Below are positions 32,895 to 40,286 of a stretch of 64,000 nucleotides of DNA, in pieces; the first letter of the stretch is position 1; each line of letters starts with the position of its first letter. The stretch is from assembly GCF_946221635.1 (NCBI RefSeq), contig NZ_CAMIHB010000016.1:1-64000 (forward strand), read 5' to 3'. The notes under the pieces are model-generated. The model made no database searches. It was not told where the DNA came from and saw only the letters and a list, made by a program, of their open reading frames with translations. The position numbers and the translations under genes were made by a program. Source of the stretch: an uncultured Rhodoferax sp. Lineage in GTDB: Bacteria; Pseudomonadota; Gammaproteobacteria; Burkholderiales; Burkholderiaceae_C.

Positions 32895-33485
32895 TCAGCG
32901 GTCTCCGGAAGGGGGCAGTTCCACCACCACCTTGCGCTGGCCTGCTTGGGGGTAGTCCTTGAGCGCCGCCTCCAGCATGGGCGGCAACAGGTTGACGGTG
33001 TCGCGCCAGGGCCCCTCGAACACGGCCGAGGTCTCGTAGGCCAGTTGGCCGCTGCCGCTGTCGCGCAGCAAGACCTGCACGCGGTGGCGGTACCAGGGCG
33101 TTTCCACACTCAGGCCCAGGGGCCACTCTTCGTAGACCAAGCCGTTGCTGCCCACCACCAGTTTGGGGCGGGGCGGGCGGTAGTGCGGGTTGCGCATGGC
33201 ATCCACCGTCAGGTTCACCTGCACCAGGTAGCGGGCCTGGCTGTCGTTGCGCTGCAGGCCGATGTGTTCCAGCGCCTCCTGCGCCATGGATTCGATGCGG
33301 TCCTGCCCCTCGGCCTGGGCCTGCGAGGGCAGGCGTTCGAAGCGGAAGCTGGTGCCAGTGACGGCCGGTGCTTGGCCCACGAAGCTCTGCACATCGCTGT
33401 CGATCATGCGCGGCAGTGCGCAGCCCGTGAGCACGGTGGCTGCGGCCAGCAGCATCAGGCGGTGGATCCGGTAGCGCAGTGCCAT
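32895..33485 (-). CDS. Lipoprotein, DUF4136-like
   Basis: Protein of 196 aa with a lipoprotein signal: basic n-region, hydrophobic stretch and lipobox LTGC with Cys near residue 22. The mature domain (RYLVQVNLTVDAMRNPHYRPP, VQVLLRDSGSGQLAYETSAV) matches the DUF4136 type of small periplasmic beta-rich lipoproteins of unknown function. Located between ttcA and the phosphatase in one reverse-strand run of closely spaced genes. Confidence 0.75.
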   Translation of the reverse strand: MALRYRIHRLMLLAAATVLTGCALPRMIDSDVQSFVGQAPAVTGTSFRFERLPSQAQAEGQDRIESMAQEALEHIGLQRNDSQARYLVQVNLTVDAMRNPHYRPPRPKLVVGSNGLVYEEWPLGLSVETPWYRHRVQVLLRDSGSGQLAYETSAVFEGPWRDTVNLLPPMLEAALKDYPQAGQRKVVVELPPSGDR

Positions 33486-33495
33486 GGGGCGCTCC

Positions 33496-34449
33496 TCAGA
33501 GGGTGACCACCTGCACGCCAGGCAGGCCGCTCAGGCTGGGCAAGGTGGGGGCGGGCAACTCTTCCTCGTCAAAGGCCTTGTCGCCGTTCTCGTCCGCCAC
33601 GCCGGTGGCGCGGATGTTGCGGAAGTCGTGCTGCTTGTGGTCCATGAGGTGGGACGGCACCACGTTCTGCAAGGAGGTGAACATGGTCTCCAGGCGGCCG
33701 GGGTATTGCTTTTCCCAGTCGCGCAACATGTTGCCAATCTGCTTGCGCTGCAGGTTTTCCTGGCTGCCGCACAGCGTGCAGGGGATGATGGGGAACTGGC
33801 GGTGCGCGGCCCAGCGCACCAGGTCCTTCTCGGCCACATAGGCCAGCGGGCGGATCACGATGAACTCGCCGTTGTCGCTGGTGAGCTTGGGCGGCATGCC
33901 CTTGAGCTTGCCACCGAAGAACATGTTGAGGAAGAAGGTCTGCAGCATGTCGTCGCGGTGGTGGCCCAGCGCGAGCTTGTTGCACTTCAGGCGGCGTGCC
34001 ACGTTGTACAGAATGCCCCGGCGCAGGCGGCTGCACAGGCTGCACATGGTCTTGCCTTCGGGGATGTTCTTCTTGACGATGGAATACGTGTCCTGTGTCT
34101 CGATGTGGTACTCGATACCCAGTTTGGACAGGTATTCGGGGAGGATGTGGTCGGGAAAGCCTGGCTGCTTCTGGTCCAGGTTCACGGCCACCAGCGTGAA
34201 GGCTATGGGCGCGCGGGCCTTGAGCTTCATGAGGATGTCGAGCATGCCGTAGCTGTCCTTGCCGCCGGACATGCAAACCATCACGCGGTCGCCTTCCTCG
34301 ATCATGTTGTAGTCGATGATGGCCTGGCCCATCTGGCGGCACAGGCGCTTTTCCAGCTTGTGCGTCTCGCGCTCGATCTTCAATTCCTTCTGGCGATCCG
34401 CCGCCTCTGCGGTTTCCACGGCTTCGTCATCTACCCACACTGCACTCAT
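33496..34449 (-). CDS. ttcA: tRNA 2-thiocytidine(32) synthetase
   Basis: Fe-S dependent tRNA thiolase of 317 aa that converts C32 to s2C in certain tRNAs. The PP-loop ATP pyrophosphatase motif is CMSGGKDSYGML near residue 60; two CxxC pairs that hold the cluster are CSLC near residue 135 and CTLC near residue 225. ATG 34449 is chosen because GGAG stands six bases upstream; an upstream GTG (34482) would overlap the FolB-like gene. Last recognisable member of the pterin-gene run, though its own function is separate. Confidence 0.94.
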   Translation of the reverse strand: MSAVWVDDEAVETAEAADRQKELKIERETHKLEKRLCRQMGQAIIDYNMIEEGDRVMVCMSGGKDSYGMLDILMKLKARAPIAFTLVAVNLDQKQPGFPDHILPEYLSKLGIEYHIETQDTYSIVKKNIPEGKTMCSLCSRLRRGILYNVARRLKCNKLALGHHRDDMLQTFFLNMFFGGKLKGMPPKLTSDNGEFIVIRPLAYVAEKDLVRWAAHRQFPIIPCTLCGSQENLQRKQIGNMLRDWEKQYPGRLETMFTSLQNVVPSHLMDHKQHDFRNIRATGVADENGDKAFDEEELPAPTLPSLSGLPGVQVVTL

Positions 34450-34475
34450 ATTGTTCTCCATTGCGCCATGCGCAC

Positions 34476-34862
34476 TTACCACTGCCCGGCTTCCATGCGG
34501 ATGGCCACTTCGCAGTCTTCAAAAATTTCCAGCTTCGCGATCTTCACCCGCACACCCAGCACGCCTGGGAGTTGCATCAGCCGGTGTGCCAGCTTGCCGA
34601 TCAGCGTCTCCAGCAGGTTCACATGCTCGGCGGTGCACTCGGTGATGATGATCTGGCGCACCTTGCGGTAGTCCAGCACGTGGTTGATGTCGTCATCGTG
34701 CGGCAGCAGGGGCTGGGTGCCCAGGCTCAGTTCGGCGTCCACCTGGATGGGCTGGGGCGCGGTTTTTTCCGAGTCCAGAATGCCGAGGTTGGCGTCGAAG
34801 CGCAGGCCGGTCAGGGTCAGCGTCTGCAGACCGGTGCTGGTCTGGGGTGTCTGTTCAGGCAT
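34476..34862 (-). CDS. Dihydroneopterin aldolase-family protein 2 (FolB/FolX-like)
   Basis: Protein of 128 aa of the T-fold FolB/FolX superfamily. The residues equivalent to the catalytic Glu (LDSEKTAPQ), Tyr (VLDYRKV) and Lys (KIAKLEIFEDC) are all present. It overlaps the preceding FolB-like gene by 8 bases, so the two are translationally linked. Two such genes side by side suggest division of labour: one may be an aldolase (folate) and the other an epimerase making monapterin. Sequence alone does not say which is which. Confidence 0.8.
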   Translation of the reverse strand: MPEQTPQTSTGLQTLTLTGLRFDANLGILDSEKTAPQPIQVDAELSLGTQPLLPHDDDINHVLDYRKVRQIIITECTAEHVNLLETLIGKLAHRLMQLPGVLGVRVKIAKLEIFEDCEVAIRMEAGQW

Positions 34863-35253
34863 TGGCGCCTTTCATGCGAAATACTTCCACGCCCACCCCT
34901 GCGCAATCGGGGTAAACGTCGGGTTTCTGGGTGGACAGGCGCACGGCGCGCACCTGCGGATGGGCCAGCAGTTGGGCGGCCAGGTCGTCGCACAGGGTCT
35001 CCTGCAGTTCGATATGGCCATGGGCAATGCGCGCGGCAATGACTTCGCGCACAAAGTCGTAGTCCACGACTTCGTCGAGCCTGTCGGCTACGGGCGTGCT
35101 GTGTGCATAGGGCACAAACAGCTCCACGTTAAAGATCAGGCGCTGTGTCACACCCTTCTCGAAATCGTGGGCCCCGATCTGCACATCGACCACATGGTCG
35201 CGCAGAAACAGGCGGCGACATTCCAGGGCCAGGGTGTCCATCCAATGGCTCAT
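34855..35253 (-). CDS. folB: Dihydroneopterin aldolase-family protein 1 (FolB-like)
   Basis: Protein of 132 aa. The T-fold pattern is IGAHDFEKGVTQRLIFNVEL (Glu), VVDYDFV (Tyr), ETLCDDLAAQLL, and STQKPDVYPDCAGVGVEV (catalytic Lys), close to classical FolB, which converts dihydroneopterin to 6-hydroxymethyl-dihydropterin for folate. Its start overlaps the stop of the SDR gene (ATGA) and its end overlaps the second FolB-like gene. Confidence 0.82.
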   Translation of the reverse strand: MSHWMDTLALECRRLFLRDHVVDVQIGAHDFEKGVTQRLIFNVELFVPYAHSTPVADRLDEVVDYDFVREVIAARIAHGHIELQETLCDDLAAQLLAHPQVRAVRLSTQKPDVYPDCAGVGVEVFRMKGANA

Positions 35254-36026
35254 TGGGCGTTGCCCTCCACCATGAACATCACGTCGCGTTCCAGTGGTAC
35301 CAGATGCTGGCCGTTGTCCACGGCGATGGTGACGCCGTTGATGGCGGAGTTTTGCGCTAGGAACAGGCAGGTAGCGGCCACCTGGGCCGGGTCCAGCGGG
35401 GTGCGCTGCAGGTTGACGCGGGCGGCCTGCTCAAAGTTGGCCTGCGTTTGCGGACCACTGAGGAACATCAGGCCGGGCGCCACGCCGCACACGCGGATGG
35501 CTGGCGCCAGCGCCTGGGCTTGCAAGGCCACGGCGCGCTCCAGCGCGAGTTTGGTGACGGTGTAGGAAAAGTAATCGGGGTTGAGGTTGAACACCTTCTG
35601 GTCCAGCACATGGACGATGCTGCGGTTGCCGGCAGGGGCGTCCAGTGGCGTTTGCGCCATGAGGCTGGAGAGCGACAGGGGCGCGAGCAGGTTGACTTCC
35701 AGCTGCTGGCGCGCACCGGCGACATCCATGGCGGCACCCGCGTCGGGTTCAAAACTGGACGCGTTGTTGACGAGGCAGTGCAAGGGGCCGGACTGTTCGG
35801 CGATCGTCTGCACCATGATGCGGCGGCTGTCTTCGTCCTCCAGGCGGGCCTGGATGGCGCGGGCCGCGTGGCCCTGCGCACGCAGGCTGGCGCACAAGGC
35901 CTCGGCGGCGTCTGCACTGCGCTGGTAGTGGCACCAGACTTCCCAGCCCGCTTGCGCAAACTGGTTGCAGAGCAGCGCGCCCAGGCGATGGGCGCCGCCG
36001 GTGATGAGTACGCGTTGAAGCACCAA
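35250..36026 (-). CDS. folM: Pteridine reductase-like SDR (FolM-like)
   Basis: Short-chain dehydrogenase of 258 aa. The NAD(P) site is ITGGAHRLGALLC, and the stretch CLVNNASSFEPDAG is the NNASSF signature shared by trypanosomatid pteridine reductase and E. coli FolM. The catalytic YxxxK sits in YFSYTVTKLALE. FolM reduces dihydromonapterin or dihydrofolate to the tetrahydro form. Direct translational coupling to two FolB-like genes strongly supports a pterin substrate. The gene starts 75 bases from, and diverges from, the MidA methyltransferase gene. Confidence 0.8.
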   Translation of the reverse strand: MVLQRVLITGGAHRLGALLCNQFAQAGWEVWCHYQRSADAAEALCASLRAQGHAARAIQARLEDEDSRRIMVQTIAEQSGPLHCLVNNASSFEPDAGAAMDVAGARQQLEVNLLAPLSLSSLMAQTPLDAPAGNRSIVHVLDQKVFNLNPDYFSYTVTKLALERAVALQAQALAPAIRVCGVAPGLMFLSGPQTQANFEQAARVNLQRTPLDPAQVAATCLFLAQNSAINGVTIAVDNGQHLVPLERDVMFMVEGNAQ

Positions 36027-36101
36027 TGTGTCCTTGTGCGGGTGGGTGGGGGTGAGGGGCCAGATAATCCGGGGCTTCAGCGAAACACGAGACCTTTGTT
36101 C

Positions 36102-37205
36102 ATGTCCACTGCCGAAAGCATTCCGGCCAGCCTGACCCCAATTATCGCGGATGCCATCGAAAAAGCCGGCGGATGGCAGGGTTTTGACGTGTTTATGGGC
36201 CAGGCCCTCTACACGCCGGGCCTGGGCTACTACGCCAATGGCCTGGGCAAGATCGGGCAGCTGCCCGGGGACGGGCAGGGCGCCGGCAGTGACTTTGTGA
36301 CCGCGCCGGAGATGAGTCCCCTGTTTGGCCAGGCCCTAGCCCGCCAGGTGGCGCAGGTGCTGGAGGCGACGGGGACGGACGAGGTCTGGGAATTTGGCGC
36401 CGGCACGGGCGCGCTGGCCAAGCAGCTGCTGGAGGCGCTGGGCAACCGGGTACGGCGCTACACCATTGTGGATCTGTCCGAATCCCTCAAGGCGCGTCAG
36501 CGCGAGACGCTGGCCGCATTCGGCGCCACCGTGCAATGGGCGACGGAGCTGCCGGCGCAGATGCAGGGCGCGGTGGTGGGCAACGAGGTGCTGGATGCCA
36601 TGCCCGTGCAACTGCTGGTGCGTACCGGCGGGGTCTGGCACGAGCGTGGCGTGGTGGTGCAAGACGGCCAACTGGCCTGGGGCGACCGCCCCACGGCCCT
36701 GCGACCTCCCGTGGACATTGACGGCGAACACGACTACCTGACGGAAATCCACGCCCAGGGCGAAGCCTTTGTGCGTACGCTGGCCGACCGGCTGGAGCGG
36801 GGCGCAGTGCTCTTGCTGGACTATGGCTTCCCAGAGAGTGAGTACTACCATGTGCAGCGCCATATGGGCACCGTCATGTGCCACCGTGCCCACCGTTCCG
36901 ACAGCGAGCCGCTGCAGGACGTGGGCCTCAAGGACATCACCGCCCATGTCAACTTCACCGGCATTGCCGTCGCCGCGCAGGACGCGGGGCTGGATGTGCT
37001 GGGCTATACCAACCAGGCCCATTTCCTCATGAACTGCGGCCTGGTGGAGGCCATGCAGGCCGCGCCGCTGGCCGAACGTGTGGCGGCACAAAAGCTCATC
37101 ATGGAACACGAAATGGGCGAATTCTTCAAGGTCATCGCCCTGGGGCGGGGCGTGGACGTCCCGCTGCTGGGCTTCGCCCGCGGGGACAAGACGCACCGGC
37201 TGTAG
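36102..37205 (+). CDS. MidA/NDUFAF7-type protein arginine methyltransferase
   Basis: SAM-dependent methyltransferase of 367 aa. The family pattern is clear: FMGQALYTPGLGYYANG, SDFVTAPEMSPLFGQALARQ, the SAM strand VWEFGAGTGALAKQLL, GNEVLDAMPVQLL and LLLDYGFPESEYYH. The mitochondrial homologue NDUFAF7 dimethylates an arginine of a complex I subunit; the bacterial target is presumed similar but unproven. The frame is open upstream to 35448, but ATG 36102 starts the conserved domain and the rest lies over the SDR gene. Confidence 0.88.
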   Translation: MSTAESIPASLTPIIADAIEKAGGWQGFDVFMGQALYTPGLGYYANGLGKIGQLPGDGQGAGSDFVTAPEMSPLFGQALARQVAQVLEATGTDEVWEFGAGTGALAKQLLEALGNRVRRYTIVDLSESLKARQRETLAAFGATVQWATELPAQMQGAVVGNEVLDAMPVQLLVRTGGVWHERGVVVQDGQLAWGDRPTALRPPVDIDGEHDYLTEIHAQGEAFVRTLADRLERGAVLLLDYGFPESEYYHVQRHMGTVMCHRAHRSDSEPLQDVGLKDITAHVNFTGIAVAAQDAGLDVLGYTNQAHFLMNCGLVEAMQAAPLAERVAAQKLIMEHEMGEFFKVIALGRGVDVPLLGFARGDKTHRL

Positions 37206-37238
37206 TCCAGATTGACTAGCTGGGGAGGTGGCAAAGTC

Positions 37239-37257
37239 CGGTAACGTGGCGGTAACG
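37239..37257 (+). promoter_or_regulatory. Phased direct repeats upstream of the sugar operon
   Basis: Two perfect copies of CGGTAACG start at 37239 and 37250, exactly 11 bases (one helical turn) apart. Same-face direct repeats are typical of tandem activator or response-regulator sites. They lie about 60 bases before the cupin gene that opens the sugar gene run. The binding protein is unknown. Confidence 0.45.
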
Positions 37258-37315
37258 ACCACCCCCGCTTGCGCGTTAGAGTATTGGCCGCAAGCCTTTT
37301 AAGGAATGTTTAATC

Positions 37316-37696
37316 ATGCAGACCACCGCCACGACCACTTTCCGGACCGAGACCGTTGAGCGCACATTGCGCCCCTGGGGCTGGTACGAAACCATTTCGG
37401 AGGTGGCGGGCAACAAGATCAAGCGCATCGGCGTGCTGCCGGGCCAACAGCTGAGCCTGCAGAAGCACCACCAGCGCGCCGAGCACTGGGTGGTGACCCA
37501 GGGCACGGCCCGCATCACGCTGGACGACCAGGTGTTCGACCTGACCCAGGGCCAGCACTGCGACATTGCCGTGGGGCAGGTGCACCGCCTGGCCAATCTG
37601 ACCACGGAGCCCGTGGAAATCGTGGAGGTGCAGTTTGGCGCCTACCTGGGCGAAGACGATATCGTCCGCCTGCAGGACGACTACGGCCGCCAGTAA
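37316..37696 (+). CDS. Cupin, type II phosphomannose isomerase-like
   Basis: Protein of 126 aa equivalent to the C-terminal cupin of bifunctional mannose-1-phosphate guanylyltransferase/phosphomannose isomerase: RPWGWYETISEV, PGQQLSLQKHHQRAEHWVVTQGTA (metal-binding His and Glu), and QHCDIAVGQVHRLANLT. As a stand-alone cupin it probably isomerises or binds a hexose phosphate. It starts the run of sugar genes and is followed 46 bases later by the ROK kinase, so a route from mannose or glucose to fructose 6-phosphate is plausible. Confidence 0.82.
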   Translation: MQTTATTTFRTETVERTLRPWGWYETISEVAGNKIKRIGVLPGQQLSLQKHHQRAEHWVVTQGTARITLDDQVFDLTQGQHCDIAVGQVHRLANLTTEPVEIVEVQFGAYLGEDDIVRLQDDYGRQ

Positions 37697-37742
37697 ACGC
37701 AGCGCACGCACACACAACACGTATTCGAGGAACAAGACCGCC

Positions 37743-38726
37743 ATGGCTACAGCAACTTCCGCAATCTCCATCCAACTGCCGGCTGGCGCGCCCCCTGTGG
37801 CCTGCGTCGACATTGGCGGCACCAAGGTGGCCGTCAACGTGGCGGACAGCCGTGGCGTGCGCGGCAAAGTGTCTGAGCCCACAGCCAAGGAGGGCGAGAA
37901 CGACGCGCTGGCACGCCAGATCATCCGCCTCATCGGCGAGAGTTGCGCATTGGCCGGCATTGCCGTGGCCGACATTGGCGCGGTGGGTGTGGCTACCTGC
38001 GGTCCTTTCGTCATTAATCAGGGCATGGTTGAACTGGCCGGCCCCAATATCTGCGGTGGTCTGGCGGGCAAGGCGCGCGGCTTGCCCAATGACTGGGTGA
38101 CCGCCCTGCTGGAAGCGCCGCTCAAGGCTGCCTTCCCGAATGTGCGGGTGGAAAACGACGGCGTGGGTGCACTGGAAGCCGAGCGCCGCTGGGGTGCCCT
38201 GCAGGGCCTGGACCATTGCGCCTACGTGACCTGGAGCACCGGCATCGGCATGGGCCTGTGCGTGGACGGTCACATCCTGCGCGGCAAGAATGGCAACGCC
38301 GGCCACGCCGGCCACACCTTTGTCATCAGCAACGACGACGCCCTGTGCGGCTGCGGCCTGGTGGGGGACGTGGAAGGCCTGGTGGCGGGCAACGCGATTC
38401 CGCGTCGCTTCGGGCATGCCGGCTTTTCGGACGCTGCTGCACTTTTTGTAGCTGCTCGCGCAGGAGATGCGAGGGCTACAGCCATTGTGGACGGTTTGTG
38501 CGAGGTGATGGGCCGCACCCTCTTCAACATGGTGGCCACGCTGGACCTGCAGCGCATCAGCGTGGGCGGCAGTGTGTTCTGGCACAACCGGGACTACCTG
38601 TTGCCCAAGCTGCAGGCCTACCTGCAAGGCAAGCTGCCGGCCCTGACCAATGGCGTGGAGGTCGTGCCCGCCGGCTTGGGTGAGCAGGTGGGCGACTACG
38701 CCGCCCTGGCCTTGGTCGTTCCCTGA
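37743..38726 (+). CDS. ROK-family sugar kinase
   Basis: Cytoplasmic sugar kinase of 327 aa, likely glucokinase- or mannokinase-type. The ATP motif is CVDIGGTKVAVNVAD near the N-terminus, the catalytic Asp is in VENDGVGALEAERRWG, and a GNAGHAGHTFV plus CGCGLVGDVE segment corresponds to the ROK zinc motif, with Asp where the third Cys often stands. Repeat A encodes residues 232-249 (AALFVAARAGDARATAIV), in the helical region after the zinc motif. Next to a cupin isomerase and a sugar ABC transporter, so it probably phosphorylates the imported sugar. Repeat B follows the stop. Confidence 0.87.
   Translation: MATATSAISIQLPAGAPPVACVDIGGTKVAVNVADSRGVRGKVSEPTAKEGENDALARQIIRLIGESCALAGIAVADIGAVGVATCGPFVINQGMVELAGPNICGGLAGKARGLPNDWVTALLEAPLKAAFPNVRVENDGVGALEAERRWGALQGLDHCAYVTWSTGIGMGLCVDGHILRGKNGNAGHAGHTFVISNDDALCGCGLVGDVEGLVAGNAIPRRFGHAGFSDAAALFVAARAGDARATAIVDGLCEVMGRTLFNMVATLDLQRISVGGSVFWHNRDYLLPKLQAYLQGKLPALTNGVEVVPAGLGEQVGDYAALALVVP
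38437..38490 (+). repeat. Dispersed repeat A, copy 7 (inside ROK kinase)
   Basis: Sense copy read as LFVAARAGDARATAIV. Left arm GC-TGCACTTTTTGT-AGC, core TGCTCGCGCAGGAGATGCGA, then GGGCTACAGCC. The middle has drifted but both ends are intact. Confidence 0.75.
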
Positions 38727-38731
38727 GAGCT

Positions 38732-38765
38732 TAGGCCCCCACGCTCCGCCGCTGTGCGGGGCGCT
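38732..38765 (+). repeat. Repeat B, copy 1
   Basis: TAGGCCCCCACGCTCCGCCG continuing to GCGGGGCGCT, starting 6 bases after the ROK kinase stop. It matches the minus strand at 47307-47340 with few differences. Contains a small hairpin CGCCGC-TGT-GCGG. It may be a 3'-end or transcript-stabilising element. Confidence 0.7.
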
Positions 38766-38786
38766 TGTTCCCGGTCTGGAACCAGG

Positions 38787-38804
38787 ACTAGGGAAACTCC
38801 TAGT
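38787..38804. promoter_or_regulatory. Palindromic operator ACTAGG-N6-CCTAGT
   Basis: Perfect 6-bp inverted repeat with a 6-base centre (GAAACT), about 125 bases upstream of the first sugar-binding protein gene and followed by an AT-rich tract. Geometry suits a dimeric helix-turn-helix regulator. Which one is unknown. Confidence 0.55.
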
Positions 38805-38845
38805 AGTTCGGCGTTAAAAATTAATGAAAAATTAATTAATTCGAG

Positions 38846-38862
38846 TTGGCATGGTGCTGGCG
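38846..38862 (+). promoter_or_regulatory. Possible sigma-54 promoter
   Basis: TTGGCATGGTGCTGGCG contains the invariant GG and GC dinucleotides with exactly 10 bases between, as in -24/-12 promoters, though the -12 box is TGGC instead of TTGC. The upstream palindrome could be an enhancer-like site, but it lies closer than usual. Confidence 0.3.
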
Positions 38863-38928
38863 CGGATTCAACGCTGCTTTGAGCCCCAATGAACGGGGCT
38901 TTGAAGTCAAAACTTTTTTGGAGACAAG

Positions 38929-40179
38929 ATGTTGAAGCTTTCTAAACTCGCCACCGCTGTGGCTCTCGTGGTTGCTGGTTCGGCCGCTGTGGCTGGCGAA
39001 GTGGAAGTTCTGCACTGGTGGACCTCTGGCGGTGAAGCCAAGTCCGTTGCCGAGCTGAAGAAGATCATGCAAGGCAAGGGCCACACCTGGAAGGATTTCG
39101 CCGTGGCCGGCGGCGGTGGCGACAACGCCATGACCGTGTTGAAGAGCCGCGTCGTGGCTGGCAATCCGCCCGCTGCCGCCCAGATCAAGGGCCCTGCGAT
39201 TCAGGAATGGGCGACCGAAGGCGTGCTGGCCAACCTGGACGCAACGGCCAAGGCCGAAAACTGGGACAGCCTGCTGCCCAAGGTCGTGGCTGACGTCATG
39301 AAGTACAAGGGCAACTACGTTGCCGCTCCCGTGAACGTGCACCGCGTGAACTGGATGTGGGCCAACAAGGCTGTGCTGGACGCCGCTGGTGTCAAGTCTG
39401 CCCCCAAGACATGGGACGAGTTCTTCAAGGCCGCTGACGCTGTGAAGAAGGCTGGCAAGGTTGCCGTGGCCCACGGTGGTCAAAACTGGCAAGACTTCAC
39501 CGTGTTCGAGTCCGTGGTTCTGGGTGTGGGTGGTGCCAAGTTCTACAACGACGCGCTGGTGAAGCTGGATCAGGCCGCGCTGACAAGCGCCACCATGACC
39601 AAGTCGCTGGAAACCTTCCGCAAGATCAAGGGTTACACCGACGCGGGTTCTCCTGGCCGCGAGTGGAGCCAGACCACCGCCATGGTGATCAAGGGCGACG
39701 CTGCATTCCAGTTCATGGGTGACTGGGCCAAGGGCGAATTCGCCGCTGCTGGCAAGGCTCCCGGCAAGGACTACATCTGCGCTGCTGCTCCCGGCACCGC
39801 CAACGCCTACACCTTCAACGTGGACTCCTTCGCCATGTTCAAGCTGAAGGACGCTGGTGCCCAGAAGGCCCAGGCTGACCTGGCTGCTTCCATCATGGGT
39901 ACCGAGTTCCAGGAAGTGTTCAACCTGAACAAGGGTTCCATCCCCGTTCGCCTGAACATGAAGATGGACAAGTTTGACGATTGCGCCAAGCTATCCTCCA
40001 AGGACTTCGTGGACACCGCCAAGTCGGGCGGCCTGGTGCCCTCCGTGGCCCACGGCATGGCCATCAAGCCCGCTACCGCTGGTGCGGTGCAGGACGCCGT
40101 GTCCCAGTTCTGGAACGACGACAAGATCTCCGTGGCTGACGGTGTGAAGAACATCGCCAAGGCTGCTCAGACCAAGTAA
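38929..40179 (+). CDS. Sugar ABC transporter binding protein 1 (GtsA-like)
   Basis: Periplasmic binding protein of 416 aa with a cleaved signal peptide (VALVVAGSAAVAG-EVEVLHWWTSGGE). The mature start, VAGGGGDNAMTVLKSRVVAGNPP, IKGPAIQEWA, VPVNVHRVNW-like PVNVHRVNWMW, HGGQNWQDFTVFESVVLG and the C-terminal VPSVAHGMA closely resemble the glucose/mannose-type GtsA of pseudomonads (from memory). It has strong codon bias (AAG, GCT, GGT), suggesting high expression, and a second homologous gene follows. AT-rich promoter region upstream. Confidence 0.9.
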   Translation: MLKLSKLATAVALVVAGSAAVAGEVEVLHWWTSGGEAKSVAELKKIMQGKGHTWKDFAVAGGGGDNAMTVLKSRVVAGNPPAAAQIKGPAIQEWATEGVLANLDATAKAENWDSLLPKVVADVMKYKGNYVAAPVNVHRVNWMWANKAVLDAAGVKSAPKTWDEFFKAADAVKKAGKVAVAHGGQNWQDFTVFESVVLGVGGAKFYNDALVKLDQAALTSATMTKSLETFRKIKGYTDAGSPGREWSQTTAMVIKGDAAFQFMGDWAKGEFAAAGKAPGKDYICAAAPGTANAYTFNVDSFAMFKLKDAGAQKAQADLAASIMGTEFQEVFNLNKGSIPVRLNMKMDKFDDCAKLSSKDFVDTAKSGGLVPSVAHGMAIKPATAGAVQDAVSQFWNDDKISVADGVKNIAKAAQTK

Positions 40180-40286
40180 GTCGCGTGCTGGCGCGCAAGC
40201 GCCAGTGTCGTCTCCAGTCGATGCCCCATCCCCCCGCGGGGGTGGGGCTGTTTCAAATTTGGGCCTGGCCCCAAGGTTGCATCTCC

